Below, piece by piece: positions 16,898 through 24,615 of a stretch of DNA of 34,918 bases. Under the pieces are notes generated by a model, which made no database searches, was not told the DNA's origin, and worked only from the letters and a program-made list of their open reading frames with translations. This DNA is from JAOZTV01 sp965371805 (lineage in GTDB: Bacteria; Acidobacteriota; Aminicenantia; UBA2199). The stretch is taken from NCBI GenBank assembly GCA_965371805.1, contig CBDUZW010000059.1, positions 1-34,918 on the forward strand, read 5' to 3'. The stretch's first letter is position 1; every line of letters starts with the position of its first letter. A program made the position numbers and the translations under genes.

Positions 16898-16926
16898 ATT
16901 TTAACAAATATTTCATTATAATGCAA
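16898..16926 (-). promoter_or_regulatory. putative leaderless-type promoter of rimO
   Basis: On the minus strand, TTGCAT (16926-16921), 17 bp, TAAAAT (16903-16898, 5/6 match), then 7 bases to the ATG at 16890. A run of T flanks the -35 upstream. No ribosome site is present, so transcription would start at or one base before the start codon. Confidence 0.5.
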
Positions 16927-16973
16927 AAAAAAGACAAATGATTTAGTTGAACAGGATTTAGATGATTATAATG

Positions 16974-17002
16974 TTGTGGAATAAAAGTTTTTTGAGTATA
17001 AT
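16974..17002 (+). promoter_or_regulatory. putative promoter of the iorAB fusion gene
   Basis: TTGTGG (16974-16979, 3/6) and a perfect TATAAT (16997-17002) are separated by 17 bp. The expected start near 17009 gives a leader of about 43 nt that includes GAGG before the ATG. An earlier TATAAT at 16967-16972 has a 14-bp spacer and was not chosen. Confidence 0.5.
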
Positions 17003-17051
17003 TAAAAAATGAAATTAATTCATATATTAATACATTCAATAGAGGATAAAA

Positions 17052-19568
17052 ATGTCAAAATTCAGAGAAATTGTTGAATCATCCGAGGATAGTAAATTTA
17101 TTTTGCAGGGAAATGCCGTTTTTGCTTTAGGAGTTATTCATGCTGGATTCCATACTGCTGATGGGTATCCCGGGACTCCAAGTACGGAAGTTATAGATAG
17201 ATCCTTATCAAAAGTGCAGGATAAAATTCTCGTGGGTTGGTCTGTTAATGAAGCAGTAGCAGTCGCAGTAGCAGTTGGGCATTCTATTGCAGGATTTGAT
17301 TCTGTTGTTACCATGAAAACTCCGGGTGTTTTTCAGGCTGGAGATGCAATTAGTACTTCTGCTTTTTATACTGCAGAAGCAGGTGCATTAGTCTTATATG
17401 TCGCTTCAGATTATGTGCCGTCATCAACTCAACATGTAATAGATATGAGGTATTTTTTCAGTTCTATAAGAGTACCTGTACTTGAGCCGAGAAATCATCA
17501 GGAAATGTATGAGATAACCTGGCAAGCTGCAGATATCAGCAGAAAATTCAATACTCCTGTTGTAGTACTTGTTTCAGGGATTTTGGCTCATTCTGAAGGC
17601 TTAGTTACTTTGAAGAAACCCAGAACTGTCATCCCGCGCAAATTACCGGAAAACATGAATAACTGGATGCTTATGCCTGGAATTGCAAGAGCAAATTATA
17701 ATAAAGCTACTCAAGAAAGGATTCCTGAAGTTCAGAAATGGGTCGAAACTACATCACTTATCAAGGAAGAAAATGGAAATGAAGATTTTGCGATAATTGT
17801 AAGTGGTGAAAGTGATATAATTATAAGAGAAGCTTTAAAAAAATTAGGATGTAAACCTGATATTTTATCTTTGGCTATTACTTATCCGCTCCCGAAAGGT
17901 CCAATTATAAGTTTTATAAAAAGAGTTGGGAGAAAGAAAATATTAGTTATAGAAGATGGCGACCGTTTCCTGGAAGAGAAAATTCGGCTATTGGGTGTAG
18001 ATGTTACTGGAAAGGATGAGTATTCTGTAATTACAGACTGGAACCCGGAAATGGTTATTGATTTTATTGCTCAAAATACGAATATTAAAATCAAAAAAAT
18101 AAAAAAGGAAAGTATCATTAAACCGGTTAAGAGGCCACCTTCAATCTGCCCGGGGTGCCCTTATACAGCATTTGGTATCACTGTTAATAAATTAAAGAAA
18201 AAGAAAAAAATTTTTGCTTCGTTTGGAGATATCGGGTGTTCGACTCTATTATATTTCAATAATGCGATTGATACAGTTCTCTGCATGGGAGCATCTGATT
18301 CAATACGACAGGGTTTCACAATGTCCAGGCCTGAATATGCTGGAAAAACCATAAGTGTTATTGGTGATTCCTGTGAGTGTCATTCCGGGCTCGATTCAAC
18401 ACGGAATGCTGTTTTTAGAAATAATCCAGGTGTTAAAGTTATATTGGATAATAGAATCACAGCAATGACGGGAGGACAACCTGCTCCAAGTTCAGAAGTT
18501 AATCTGGCAGGAGATCAAAATAAATTTAATTTAAAAAAAGTAGTTGAAGCTGAAGAGGGAAGAACAGTCGTACTAAACTCTTATGATTTAAATGCAGTTG
18601 AAAAGGAGTTGGAAAAATCCCTGGAAATGGCTGAACAAGGCGAATATACAACATTAATTCTTGAAGGGCCCTGTATCCATGAAGTTGAAAACAAAAAAAA
18701 AATACGGAGAGTAATAGTAAATTTAGAAAAGTGTAAAAAATGTGGTTTATGTAATATCTGCCCTGGTATTCAGTCTCAAAAAGGGGAATATTCTAAATTT
18801 ACCAATTTATGTGCGAACTGTGGATCAAGTAAATCTGTTTGTATGCAAAAATGCCCATTTGGAGCAATCGAATACGTAACAGAATCAGAAATAAAGAAAG
18901 AAGAGCCGAAACAGTTGCCGAAATATGAAGATATAAAAACGATTTCTGTAAAAAAAGAGAATCTACCATCATCACTACGCGTTGCAATCCGTGGAATTGG
19001 AGGACAGGGTAATCTTTTTTTTGGTAAAGTACTATCTGAAGTAGCATTAAGAACTCCATATTCAGGAATGCATATAGTAAAAGGTGATACTCATGGAATG
19101 GCACAGTTAGGTGGTCCTGTGATCTCCACTTTTAGTTGCGGTGATGTATACTCTCCGGTTTTAGCACCAAAATCTGCAGATATATTAGTTGTAATGGAAG
19201 TTAGTGAAGTATTAAGGCCGGGATTTTTAGAATTATTAAAAGATGAAGGGAAAATAATTTTTAATAATTTTTCATCTCTTCCTATAAATGTTAAAAAAGA
19301 AAATTATCCAAAACTTGAAGATATTGAAAGGGAATTGGAAAAATATGAAGTTATTAAAATTGATGCAAATAAAATTGCAAATAAAATAGGGGATAAAGCT
19401 GGGAAATCTGCAAATGTTGTTGTTCTTGGGTTATTGTCTACACTTGAACCGTTTAATAAAATTCCAGAAGAGATATGGCTTTCGGCGCTGATGACAGTCT
19501 CACCATCAGATTTTATAAAATCGGCAAACCTGATGGCATTTAAGGCCGGAAGAGGGGATTATGTATGA
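17052..19568 (+). CDS. iorA: indolepyruvate:ferredoxin oxidoreductase, fused alpha and beta subunits
   Basis: This TPP/iron-sulfur enzyme converts aryl pyruvates (from Trp, Phe, Tyr) and CoA to aryl-acyl-CoA, CO2 and reduced ferredoxin. Residues 1-620 are IorA: pyrimidine-binding domain with ADGYPGTPSTEV, NEAVAVAVAVG, the TPP domain with CPGCPYTAFG (from about residue 366), GDIGCSTL, DNRITAMTGGQPAPSS, then a two-cluster ferredoxin-like segment beginning CKKCGLCNIC (about 560) and ending CMQKCPFGAIEY. Residues about 640-838 are IorB: IRGIGGQGNLFFGKVLSEVA, VKGDTHGMAQLGGPV and GRGDYV. The subunits are usually separate genes; here the reading frame is continuous through a charged linker (about 618-640). 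Start ATG has GAGG upstream. Expected to be cytoplasmic and oxygen sensitive. Confidence 0.95.
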   Translation: MSKFREIVESSEDSKFILQGNAVFALGVIHAGFHTADGYPGTPSTEVIDRSLSKVQDKILVGWSVNEAVAVAVAVGHSIAGFDSVVTMKTPGVFQAGDAISTSAFYTAEAGALVLYVASDYVPSSTQHVIDMRYFFSSIRVPVLEPRNHQEMYEITWQAADISRKFNTPVVVLVSGILAHSEGLVTLKKPRTVIPRKLPENMNNWMLMPGIARANYNKATQERIPEVQKWVETTSLIKEENGNEDFAIIVSGESDIIIREALKKLGCKPDILSLAITYPLPKGPIISFIKRVGRKKILVIEDGDRFLEEKIRLLGVDVTGKDEYSVITDWNPEMVIDFIAQNTNIKIKKIKKESIIKPVKRPPSICPGCPYTAFGITVNKLKKKKKIFASFGDIGCSTLLYFNNAIDTVLCMGASDSIRQGFTMSRPEYAGKTISVIGDSCECHSGLDSTRNAVFRNNPGVKVILDNRITAMTGGQPAPSSEVNLAGDQNKFNLKKVVEAEEGRTVVLNSYDLNAVEKELEKSLEMAEQGEYTTLILEGPCIHEVENKKKIRRVIVNLEKCKKCGLCNICPGIQSQKGEYSKFTNLCANCGSSKSVCMQKCPFGAIEYVTESEIKKEEPKQLPKYEDIKTISVKKENLPSSLRVAIRGIGGQGNLFFGKVLSEVALRTPYSGMHIVKGDTHGMAQLGGPVISTFSCGDVYSPVLAPKSADILVVMEVSEVLRPGFLELLKDEGKIIFNNFSSLPINVKKENYPKLEDIERELEKYEVIKIDANKIANKIGDKAGKSANVVVLGLLSTLEPFNKIPEEIWLSALMTVSPSDFIKSANLMAFKAGRGDYV

Positions 19569-19607
19569 GAACTAATTGATATTAATTTGTATTTTGGAGG
19601 AGTACAC

Positions 19608-19649
19608 ATGACTGATGAATTGAAAAAACATAATATTTTAATGGTTTGA
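19608..19649 (+). CDS. 13-codon minigene with a strong ribosome site
   Basis: An ATG at 19608 follows TTTTGGAGGAGTACAC, with GGAGGAG at good spacing, one of the strongest ribosome sites in the window. The frame reads MTDELKKHNILMV and stops at TGA (19647-19649). It lies 39 bp after iorAB and 31 bp before the -35 of tRNA-Leu. It could be a real micropeptide, a leader peptide without an obvious attenuator, or the remnant 5' end of a deleted gene. Reading on past the TGA in frame gives no recognisable protein. Confidence 0.3.
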   Translation: MTDELKKHNILMV

Positions 19650-19679
19650 AATTTATACATGGATATAACTCAATTTACC

Positions 19680-19708
19680 TTGACAAATATAGGTAAAAAT
19701 GGTATTTT
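19680..19708 (+). promoter_or_regulatory. putative promoter of tRNA-Leu
   Basis: A perfect TTGACA (19680-19685), 17 bp, TATTTT (19703-19708, 4/6). The predicted start near 19715 is 13 bases before the mature tRNA. Confidence 0.65.
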
Positions 19709-19727
19709 TTCTATTCAATTAATGAAT

Positions 19728-19809
19728 GCGAAAGTGGCGGAATTGGCAGACGCGCTAGACTTAGGATCTAGTGCCGCAAGGTGTGGGGGTTCAAGTCCCC
19801 CCTTTCGCA
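19728..19809 (+). tRNA. tRNA-Leu (anticodon UAG)
   Basis: The acceptor GCGAAAG (19728-19734) pairs with CTTTCGC (19802-19808); discriminator A at 19809, as required for leucine. The anticodon stem CTAGA/TCTAG encloses CTTAGGA, so the anticodon is TAG. A short class II variable arm (TGCCGCAAGGTGT region) and T-arm GGGGG TTCAAGT CCCCC follow. CCA is not encoded. The downstream HAD gene starts only 13 bases after the tRNA end. Confidence 0.97.
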
Positions 19810-19822
19810 TTAACACCTAAAA

Positions 19823-20494
19823 ATGAATAGTATAAATAAAATTGATATAACAAAATACAAATTAGTTATCTTTGATATTGATGGTACTTTATACAATCAA
19901 AAAAAACTCCGTTTAAAAATGATCTTTAATATCATTATTTATTATCTGTTTAAACCTTTAAAAATATATGAATTGAAAATTTTAAAAATCTTTAGAGAAG
20001 AAAGAGAGAAAAATAAAGGAACTAATTCTGATGATTTGGAGAATGAACAGTATTCATGGGTTGTTAAGAAAACTAATTATTCTATAGAAATTATTAAAAA
20101 TATTGTTATCAAATGGATTTTAAAGAGACCTTTAGGGTATTTATATAAGTGCAAATACAGTGGTGTAGATAGACTATTCTTATATTTAAAAGAAAATGGA
20201 ATAAAGATTGGTATTTACTCAGATTATCCTACAAAGGAAAAATTAGAATATTTAGGCTTAGATGCGGATATTGAGATAGCTTCTACTGACAGGGAAGTAA
20301 ATGCTTTTAAACCTGATCCAAAAGGTTTGTTTTATATTATAAATAAACTGGATATAAAAAAAGAAGATTGTCTGTTTATTGGAGATAGAGAAGAGACAGA
20401 TGGACAATGTGCAAAAAATGCAGAAATGGACTATTTAATAATAGATAAAGATGGAAAAGTTTTTAATACATTAATAAAATATGAGACTAACTAA
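19823..20494 (+). CDS. HAD-superfamily phosphatase, phosphoglycolate-phosphatase-like
   Basis: The 223-residue product has HAD motif I FDIDGTLYNQ (nucleophile Asp and acid Asp, residues 18-20 region), a helical C1 cap (about 27-105), motif II with GIYSDYPTKEK, a motif III lysine in NAFKPDPKG and motif IV FIGDREETDGQCAKNA. It should be an active small-molecule phosphatase; the substrate cannot be read from sequence. The GDREETDG form resembles the group that acts on phosphosugars or nucleotides. There is no Shine-Dalgarno, and the start is 13 bases from tRNA-Leu, so it is likely cotranscribed with the tRNA. It overlaps the next gene by 14 bp. Confidence 0.85.
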   Translation: MNSINKIDITKYKLVIFDIDGTLYNQKKLRLKMIFNIIIYYLFKPLKIYELKILKIFREEREKNKGTNSDDLENEQYSWVVKKTNYSIEIIKNIVIKWILKRPLGYLYKCKYSGVDRLFLYLKENGIKIGIYSDYPTKEKLEYLGLDADIEIASTDREVNAFKPDPKGLFYIINKLDIKKEDCLFIGDREETDGQCAKNAEMDYLIIDKDGKVFNTLIKYETN

Positions 20495-21032
20495 ACTATT
20501 TAAAAAATTTAGAAATCCAGGAAGACTATATTATAAAATTGATTTATATATATATAGAAATTATGTTTCCAGCAAGATAAGGCTTTTAATAATTCCGGTT
20601 TTTTTAATTGTGTTTTTATCTGTTTCTGCCTGTCATATTGATACTTCTCCAGAGCAGATTTATGGTATTCGGGGAAAGATAATGAATCTTGCAGAGAGTC
20701 TTAAAGGTATAAGATACACATATGGTGGGACAGATATATATGGATTTGACTGCAGTGGTTTTGTTTCATATGTTTTTGATTCATTTGGAGTAAAAATACC
20801 CAGGACTGCAAAGAGCCAAAGGAAGGCAGGAAAAAAAATAAAACTGAACCGGGCAAAGAATAGTGACATAATAATCTTCAAACTTGAAAAATCATGGCAT
20901 TCAGGGATTTTGAAAAAAACTAAAAAAAATATATCTTTTATCCATGCACCAAATAAACGGGGTTCAGTTAGAGAGGAAAAATTAACTGGTTACTGGCTAA
21001 AAAAAATAAAATATATAGTTCGTGTATTGTAA
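20481..21032 (+). CDS. NlpC/P60 cell-wall hydrolase, probable lipoprotein
   Basis: The 183-residue product has an unusually long basic N-terminus (about 32 residues), a hydrophobic helix and the lipobox-like VSAC at residues 49-52, so it is probably anchored as a lipoprotein; simple membrane anchoring is the alternative. The NlpC/P60 domain follows: YTYGGTDIYGFDCSGFV with the catalytic Cys, a WHSGIL His and a HAPN third polar residue. Such enzymes cut gamma-D-Glu-diaminopimelate bonds in peptidoglycan. The start overlaps the HAD gene, implying coupled translation. It converges with the secretin gene, leaving a gap of 10 bp. Confidence 0.9.
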   Translation: MRLTKLFKKFRNPGRLYYKIDLYIYRNYVSSKIRLLIIPVFLIVFLSVSACHIDTSPEQIYGIRGKIMNLAESLKGIRYTYGGTDIYGFDCSGFVSYVFDSFGVKIPRTAKSQRKAGKKIKLNRAKNSDIIIFKLEKSWHSGILKKTKKNISFIHAPNKRGSVREEKLTGYWLKKIKYIVRVL

Positions 21033-21042
21033 AAAATAAGTT

Positions 21043-23133
21043 TTATTTGACTACAACTATTGCTGAATTTCCTTCCATATTAACTGCTGATTTACTTTTT
21101 GAAGTGCAGTTGATATTTGCAAAATTTATTCTATATTCACCTTTTTCAAGGAATTTTATCTTTAATTGAGCAAGGGTATTGCCTTTCATGTTTTTTTTAT
21201 TAAAGGTATAGCCAAGTGTAAATGAATTACCTGATACATTATCAAATACAGAGATCTCTTTGCTTTTTTGAAAGAATGATGTTCGGACATTTTCAATTTC
21301 TACTTTCCCCCCATCAATAGTTCCAACAAAATTTAAACTTTCAATGTCTTCAGTTGAGTTAAACCTGACTGTAAATATTGCAGTTTTGCCCACATTTATA
21401 TTTCTTCTTGAAGGAGAGATAACAAGCCTGTCGGGACCTCTTCTTTTTGTTGGGGAATTTGAAATTCCTCTACGTGGTTGTGTTTTTGTATTACTGGAAA
21501 ATGTTTTTATATTTGACCATACCGTTGACTCATCTTCCTTGGAAATATTTATCTTCCTGATTATTCTCGGGGTTATTGAAAAAATTACATCTGTCTGAGA
21601 AATTTTATCTTCATCTACTCCAAATAATTTCCCCAATATTGGTATTTTTGCTAATCCTGGAAGACCTTTTACAGATTTTCTAATCTCATCTTTGATAAAT
21701 CCTCCAATAATATTTGTTTCTCCCTCCTTCAGTCGGATAAAACTTTTTAATTCCCTGTTTCCTAATACCGGGAATTGATCGATATAGGTTGAAATAAAGT
21801 CCATCTTAAGATCAAGCTGCATGCTTATATCTCCGTTATTGTGAATAAATGGGGTTATTTCTATCCTTATTCCCACATCCCTGTATTCGTAATTTGTAAT
21901 AGGTATATTTGAAATTCCTCCTGCTGCTGCCTGAGAAAAAGTTACCTTAGGTATTGGAATTTTTTCACCGATTTTGAATTCAATTTTTTCATCATTTAAA
22001 CCTCTGAGATTTGGTCTTGCAAGTAATCTACTATTAGATTTTGATTCCAGGAATGTCATTGCTGCTGTTGGAAGGGTTATAAAAAAATTTGTGTTCTTTA
22101 TAGCATTGACATTCATTGATGAAGAAAATGTGCCTGTACCGTCATCAACTCCTGCACTAAGTCCAGCTGAAACTGATGTTCCAAAATTCAATCCAAGTTT
22201 ATTAATTATATCTCTATTTATCTCAAGAATCTGAATGTCTATAGCAACTTCACTTTTTGGTTTATCTATTTTTGCGATAAAACGTTCTATCTCCTTTAGT
22301 GTAAGGTAGGAAGTTTTAACAATCAATGTATTTGATACCGGATCGTCCTGAACAAGAATCTGCTGTTCCCGGAATAGTGTCATTAATAATTTTTTAGCGT
22401 CTTCAGCTTTGATATTTTGAAGATAAAATACTTTTACTCCCTTTAATTCAAATTGTTTTTTTTTATATCTCTGGTTTGGATAAATGAGTATAGATGATTT
22501 GCTTAATATTCTATATTCAGAATTAGAGATCATACATAATTGATCCAATAATGCGTAAAAGCTTGTTCTTTTTACATCAAGCGTATAGATAAAGTCTTTA
22601 AAATCCTTGTCAAATATAAAGTTTATATCAAATGTATCTCCTACAGCTTTGAATATTTTAGTTATAGGAACACTTTTTAAGTTTATTTTTTCTATCTCTT
22701 CTTCCGGGTTAACTAAGAGTTGTACTGGAGGCTTAATAGATGAGACAAATGGTCTATCTTTTTTTTGCTCTGAATTCTTATAATCATTTATTTCCTGATT
22801 AAGATTAAAGTTTTCGGGGAATACAAGTAATGCTTTTTTATATGATGTTAAGGCCTGATCTTTTTTATTAAATTTCTTGTATTTTCTGGCTTGTGTCAAA
22901 TATCCGAAATATGCTTTTAGTTTTGACCTGAAAAGTTGAGTCTTTATTGCGACATTTTCTGGTTTTTTTTTTAATTGATCTTCAAAATATTCTATTGATT
23001 TTTCATATTTTCCACTTTGATAGTATTTAACACCTTCTGAAATATTAACTTTATCCGTAATACAGTTATTCAATAATATGGTTAAAAGAATTAGGATAAA
23101 GGAATAATAAAATGAAACTCTATTGTTCTTCAT
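21043..23133 (-). CDS. outer-membrane secretin (GspD/PilQ/MshL-like) with N-terminal TPR and C-terminal cohesin-like domain
   Basis: Last gene of the pilus/type II-like operon. The 696-residue product has a lipoprotein-type signal (Cys in LLNNC, about residue 24), two TPR-like helical pairs (SEGVKYYQSGKYEKSIEYF onward, about 35-115), an N0-like domain with VPITKIFKAVGDTFDINFIF, an N1/N3 domain (VFYLQNIKAEDAKKLL to KIDKP), and the secretin barrel domain ending with VPSTEG-type block GLPGLAKIPILGKLFG and DVIFSITPRII. A Ser/Arg-rich linker leads to a cohesin-like beta-domain (about 570-696, SPSRRNINVGKTAIFTVRF). ATG 23133 is favoured because AAAGGGGG lies 6 bases upstream; ATG 23139 adds two residues but abuts that site. 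It overlaps the pilP-like gene by 14 bp. Confidence 0.92.
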   Translation of the reverse strand: MKNNRVSFYYSFILILLTILLNNCITDKVNISEGVKYYQSGKYEKSIEYFEDQLKKKPENVAIKTQLFRSKLKAYFGYLTQARKYKKFNKKDQALTSYKKALLVFPENFNLNQEINDYKNSEQKKDRPFVSSIKPPVQLLVNPEEEIEKINLKSVPITKIFKAVGDTFDINFIFDKDFKDFIYTLDVKRTSFYALLDQLCMISNSEYRILSKSSILIYPNQRYKKKQFELKGVKVFYLQNIKAEDAKKLLMTLFREQQILVQDDPVSNTLIVKTSYLTLKEIERFIAKIDKPKSEVAIDIQILEINRDIINKLGLNFGTSVSAGLSAGVDDGTGTFSSSMNVNAIKNTNFFITLPTAAMTFLESKSNSRLLARPNLRGLNDEKIEFKIGEKIPIPKVTFSQAAAGGISNIPITNYEYRDVGIRIEITPFIHNNGDISMQLDLKMDFISTYIDQFPVLGNRELKSFIRLKEGETNIIGGFIKDEIRKSVKGLPGLAKIPILGKLFGVDEDKISQTDVIFSITPRIIRKINISKEDESTVWSNIKTFSSNTKTQPRRGISNSPTKRRGPDRLVISPSRRNINVGKTAIFTVRFNSTEDIESLNFVGTIDGGKVEIENVRTSFFQKSKEISVFDNVSGNSFTLGYTFNKKNMKGNTLAQLKIKFLEKGEYRINFANINCTSKSKSAVNMEGNSAIVVVK

Positions 23134-23575
23134 CTTCATCCCCCTTTATTTTTATATCATATGATTTTTGCTCAATTTTTATTGTTAAAACTTTTAATGA
23201 GACTTTTACTATTTTGATTTTATCAAGTATAGTTTCACCTTCTCTACAAATTATAAATTCTCCGTTTATGCTTATTAAGACAGTGTTTTTATTTTGTCTT
23301 AAAACAAATCCTTCATATATTATATTGTCGAAGCTCTCTTCATGTTTTCTTTTAAGTTTTTCCTGCTTTATTTGAAACTCTTCTCTTTTTTCTGAATTTT
23401 TTCTAGAAACTATCTCTTTTGCAGTTCTTTTTGGTGAAAATAGATCTCTTATTAATACAAAAGAATCTTTTTTCTTTATTAATTTTGATCTATTTATTAT
23501 TTCACCTTTCATAGGGATAATTAATACAAATAAAAAGAGTATAGATAAAAAAATGGATATATTTCTATTTAACAA
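23120..23575 (-). CDS. pilP: PilP/GspC-like inner-membrane to secretin linker protein
   Basis: The 151-residue product has one N-terminal membrane helix (about 8-22), a LIRDLFSP motif typical of PilP/GspC, a charged linker, and a small C-terminal beta-domain (IIYEGFVLRQNKNTVLISI, then GETILDKIKIVKV) resembling the GspC homology region that contacts the secretin N0 domain. The start is a TTG at 23575, set by a perfect GGAGGT five bases upstream; a longer frame to GTG 23599 lacks a ribosome site. Its start lies within the end of the pilO-like gene. The assignment rests on fold-like pattern and operon position. Confidence 0.75.
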   Translation of the reverse strand: MLNRNISIFLSILFLFVLIIPMKGEIINRSKLIKKKDSFVLIRDLFSPKRTAKEIVSRKNSEKREEFQIKQEKLKRKHEESFDNIIYEGFVLRQNKNTVLISINGEFIICREGETILDKIKIVKVSLKVLTIKIEQKSYDIKIKGDEDEEQ

Positions 23576-24086
23576 AATACACCTCCATAGAGAAATCACC
23601 TGATATAATTGACTTCGTTTTTTTTAAATTTATTGAATTTAAAAAATAAACAAAATTATCCATTCTATTTATATCATAAATGAATCTTTTTAGATCAACA
23701 TATTGACCTTTAAGTCTAATAGATAATGGGACTTTTATAAATTCCTTTAATATTATTTTCCCGCTAAAATTAAAGCTTTTGCTTAAAAAATTATATTGAG
23801 AAAGTAATTTATCTAGGTTATTTCTAAATGTTGAGAAATCTTTATATTTGATGAATTTATTTGCTTTGAATTTACTATAATCTGACCCGAAGTTTTTGAA
23901 TTCCTTCAACTTCATTTCAACTTTCTGTAATCTTTTTTTTTCTTTGTTTAGTTTCTCTATTTTATTATCTGCATCGGCATATATCGTATTCTTCACTACA
24001 ATAAAAACTTCTGTAAATAAAAAAAACAGTAGTGCTATTGCAAAAATTACTGTTATAGATCTTGAAAAAAAATCTTTTTTATTCAT
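23565..24086 (-). CDS. pilO: PilO-like inner-membrane alignment protein
   Basis: The 173-residue product has a short cytoplasmic N-terminus, one transmembrane helix (about 11-33), a periplasmic coiled coil (about 38-65) and a C-terminal ferredoxin-like domain with VPLSIRLKGQYVDLKRFIYD, the typical PilO pattern, then NFVYFLNSINL and FSMEVYFV. PilO pairs with PilN to link the cytoplasmic ring to PilP and the secretin. ATG 24086 overlaps the pilN stop; an in-frame TTG at 24092 is less likely. Order and overlaps support the call although sequence identity in this family is low. Confidence 0.82.
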   Translation of the reverse strand: MNKKDFFSRSITVIFAIALLFFLFTEVFIVVKNTIYADADNKIEKLNKEKKRLQKVEMKLKEFKNFGSDYSKFKANKFIKYKDFSTFRNNLDKLLSQYNFLSKSFNFSGKIILKEFIKVPLSIRLKGQYVDLKRFIYDINRMDNFVYFLNSINLKKTKSIISGDFSMEVYFVK

Positions 24087-24615
24087 CTTCAATCACCAAA
24101 CTCATAGTGCTGATATATTTACCATCTTTTTCAGTTTCGTTTCCAAATGTAGTAAGGTTTAATTTTCCAAATTTTTTATATACTTCTAAAAGTGTCTTGA
24201 AGTTTGCTTCAACAGTCATTTTTATCCTGTTTTTAGATCCATATTTTATTGTGATACTATTTAAATATGCTTCATCCGGCATTAATTTTTCAAGTATATC
24301 AAGCCTTTTCAAGAAAGGGAAAGTTTTTTTATGAATGAGTGAGTTGATGAATTTTATTCTAGGCTCCCATTTCGACTTGTTTTTTGTGATCTCTTTTTTT
24401 ATATTATTCTCATTTTTTGATAATTTATCTATATACTCATTTAATCCATCTATCATTGATTGTTTTTCTGTGGATTTTGAATTGAGAAATAAGATATTAC
24501 TTATTCCTTCTTTAATAAAAAAAGTTGACATAAATAGTACTGATAATCCTAATATGATAATTCTTAAATAGTTAAGTCTTTTATTTGAACCAATATTAAA
24601 ATTAATATATCTCAT
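24079..24615 (-). CDS. pilN: PilN-like inner-membrane assembly protein
   Basis: The 178-residue product opens with MRYINFNIGSNKR, like the PilN cytoplasmic tail INLLP-type motif that docks into PilM. A transmembrane helix (about 18-42) and a coiled coil (48-80) follow, then a small periplasmic domain with LEKLMPDEAYLNSITI, the usual PilN signature. It overlaps the pilM-like gene by ATGA and the pilO-like gene by 8 bp. The canonical INLLP peptide is degenerate (INFNI), matching a divergent PilM partner. Confidence 0.85.
   Translation of the reverse strand: MRYINFNIGSNKRLNYLRIIILGLSVLFMSTFFIKEGISNILFLNSKSTEKQSMIDGLNEYIDKLSKNENNIKKEITKNKSKWEPRIKFINSLIHKKTFPFLKRLDILEKLMPDEAYLNSITIKYGSKNRIKMTVEANFKTLLEVYKKFGKLNLTTFGNETEKDGKYISTMSLVIEDE

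Noticed and set aside
16947..16972. TTGAAC/TATAAT as the iorAB promoter
   Set aside because: The spacer is 14 bp, too short for sigma70; the TATAAT at 16997-17002 with a 17-bp spacer fits better.
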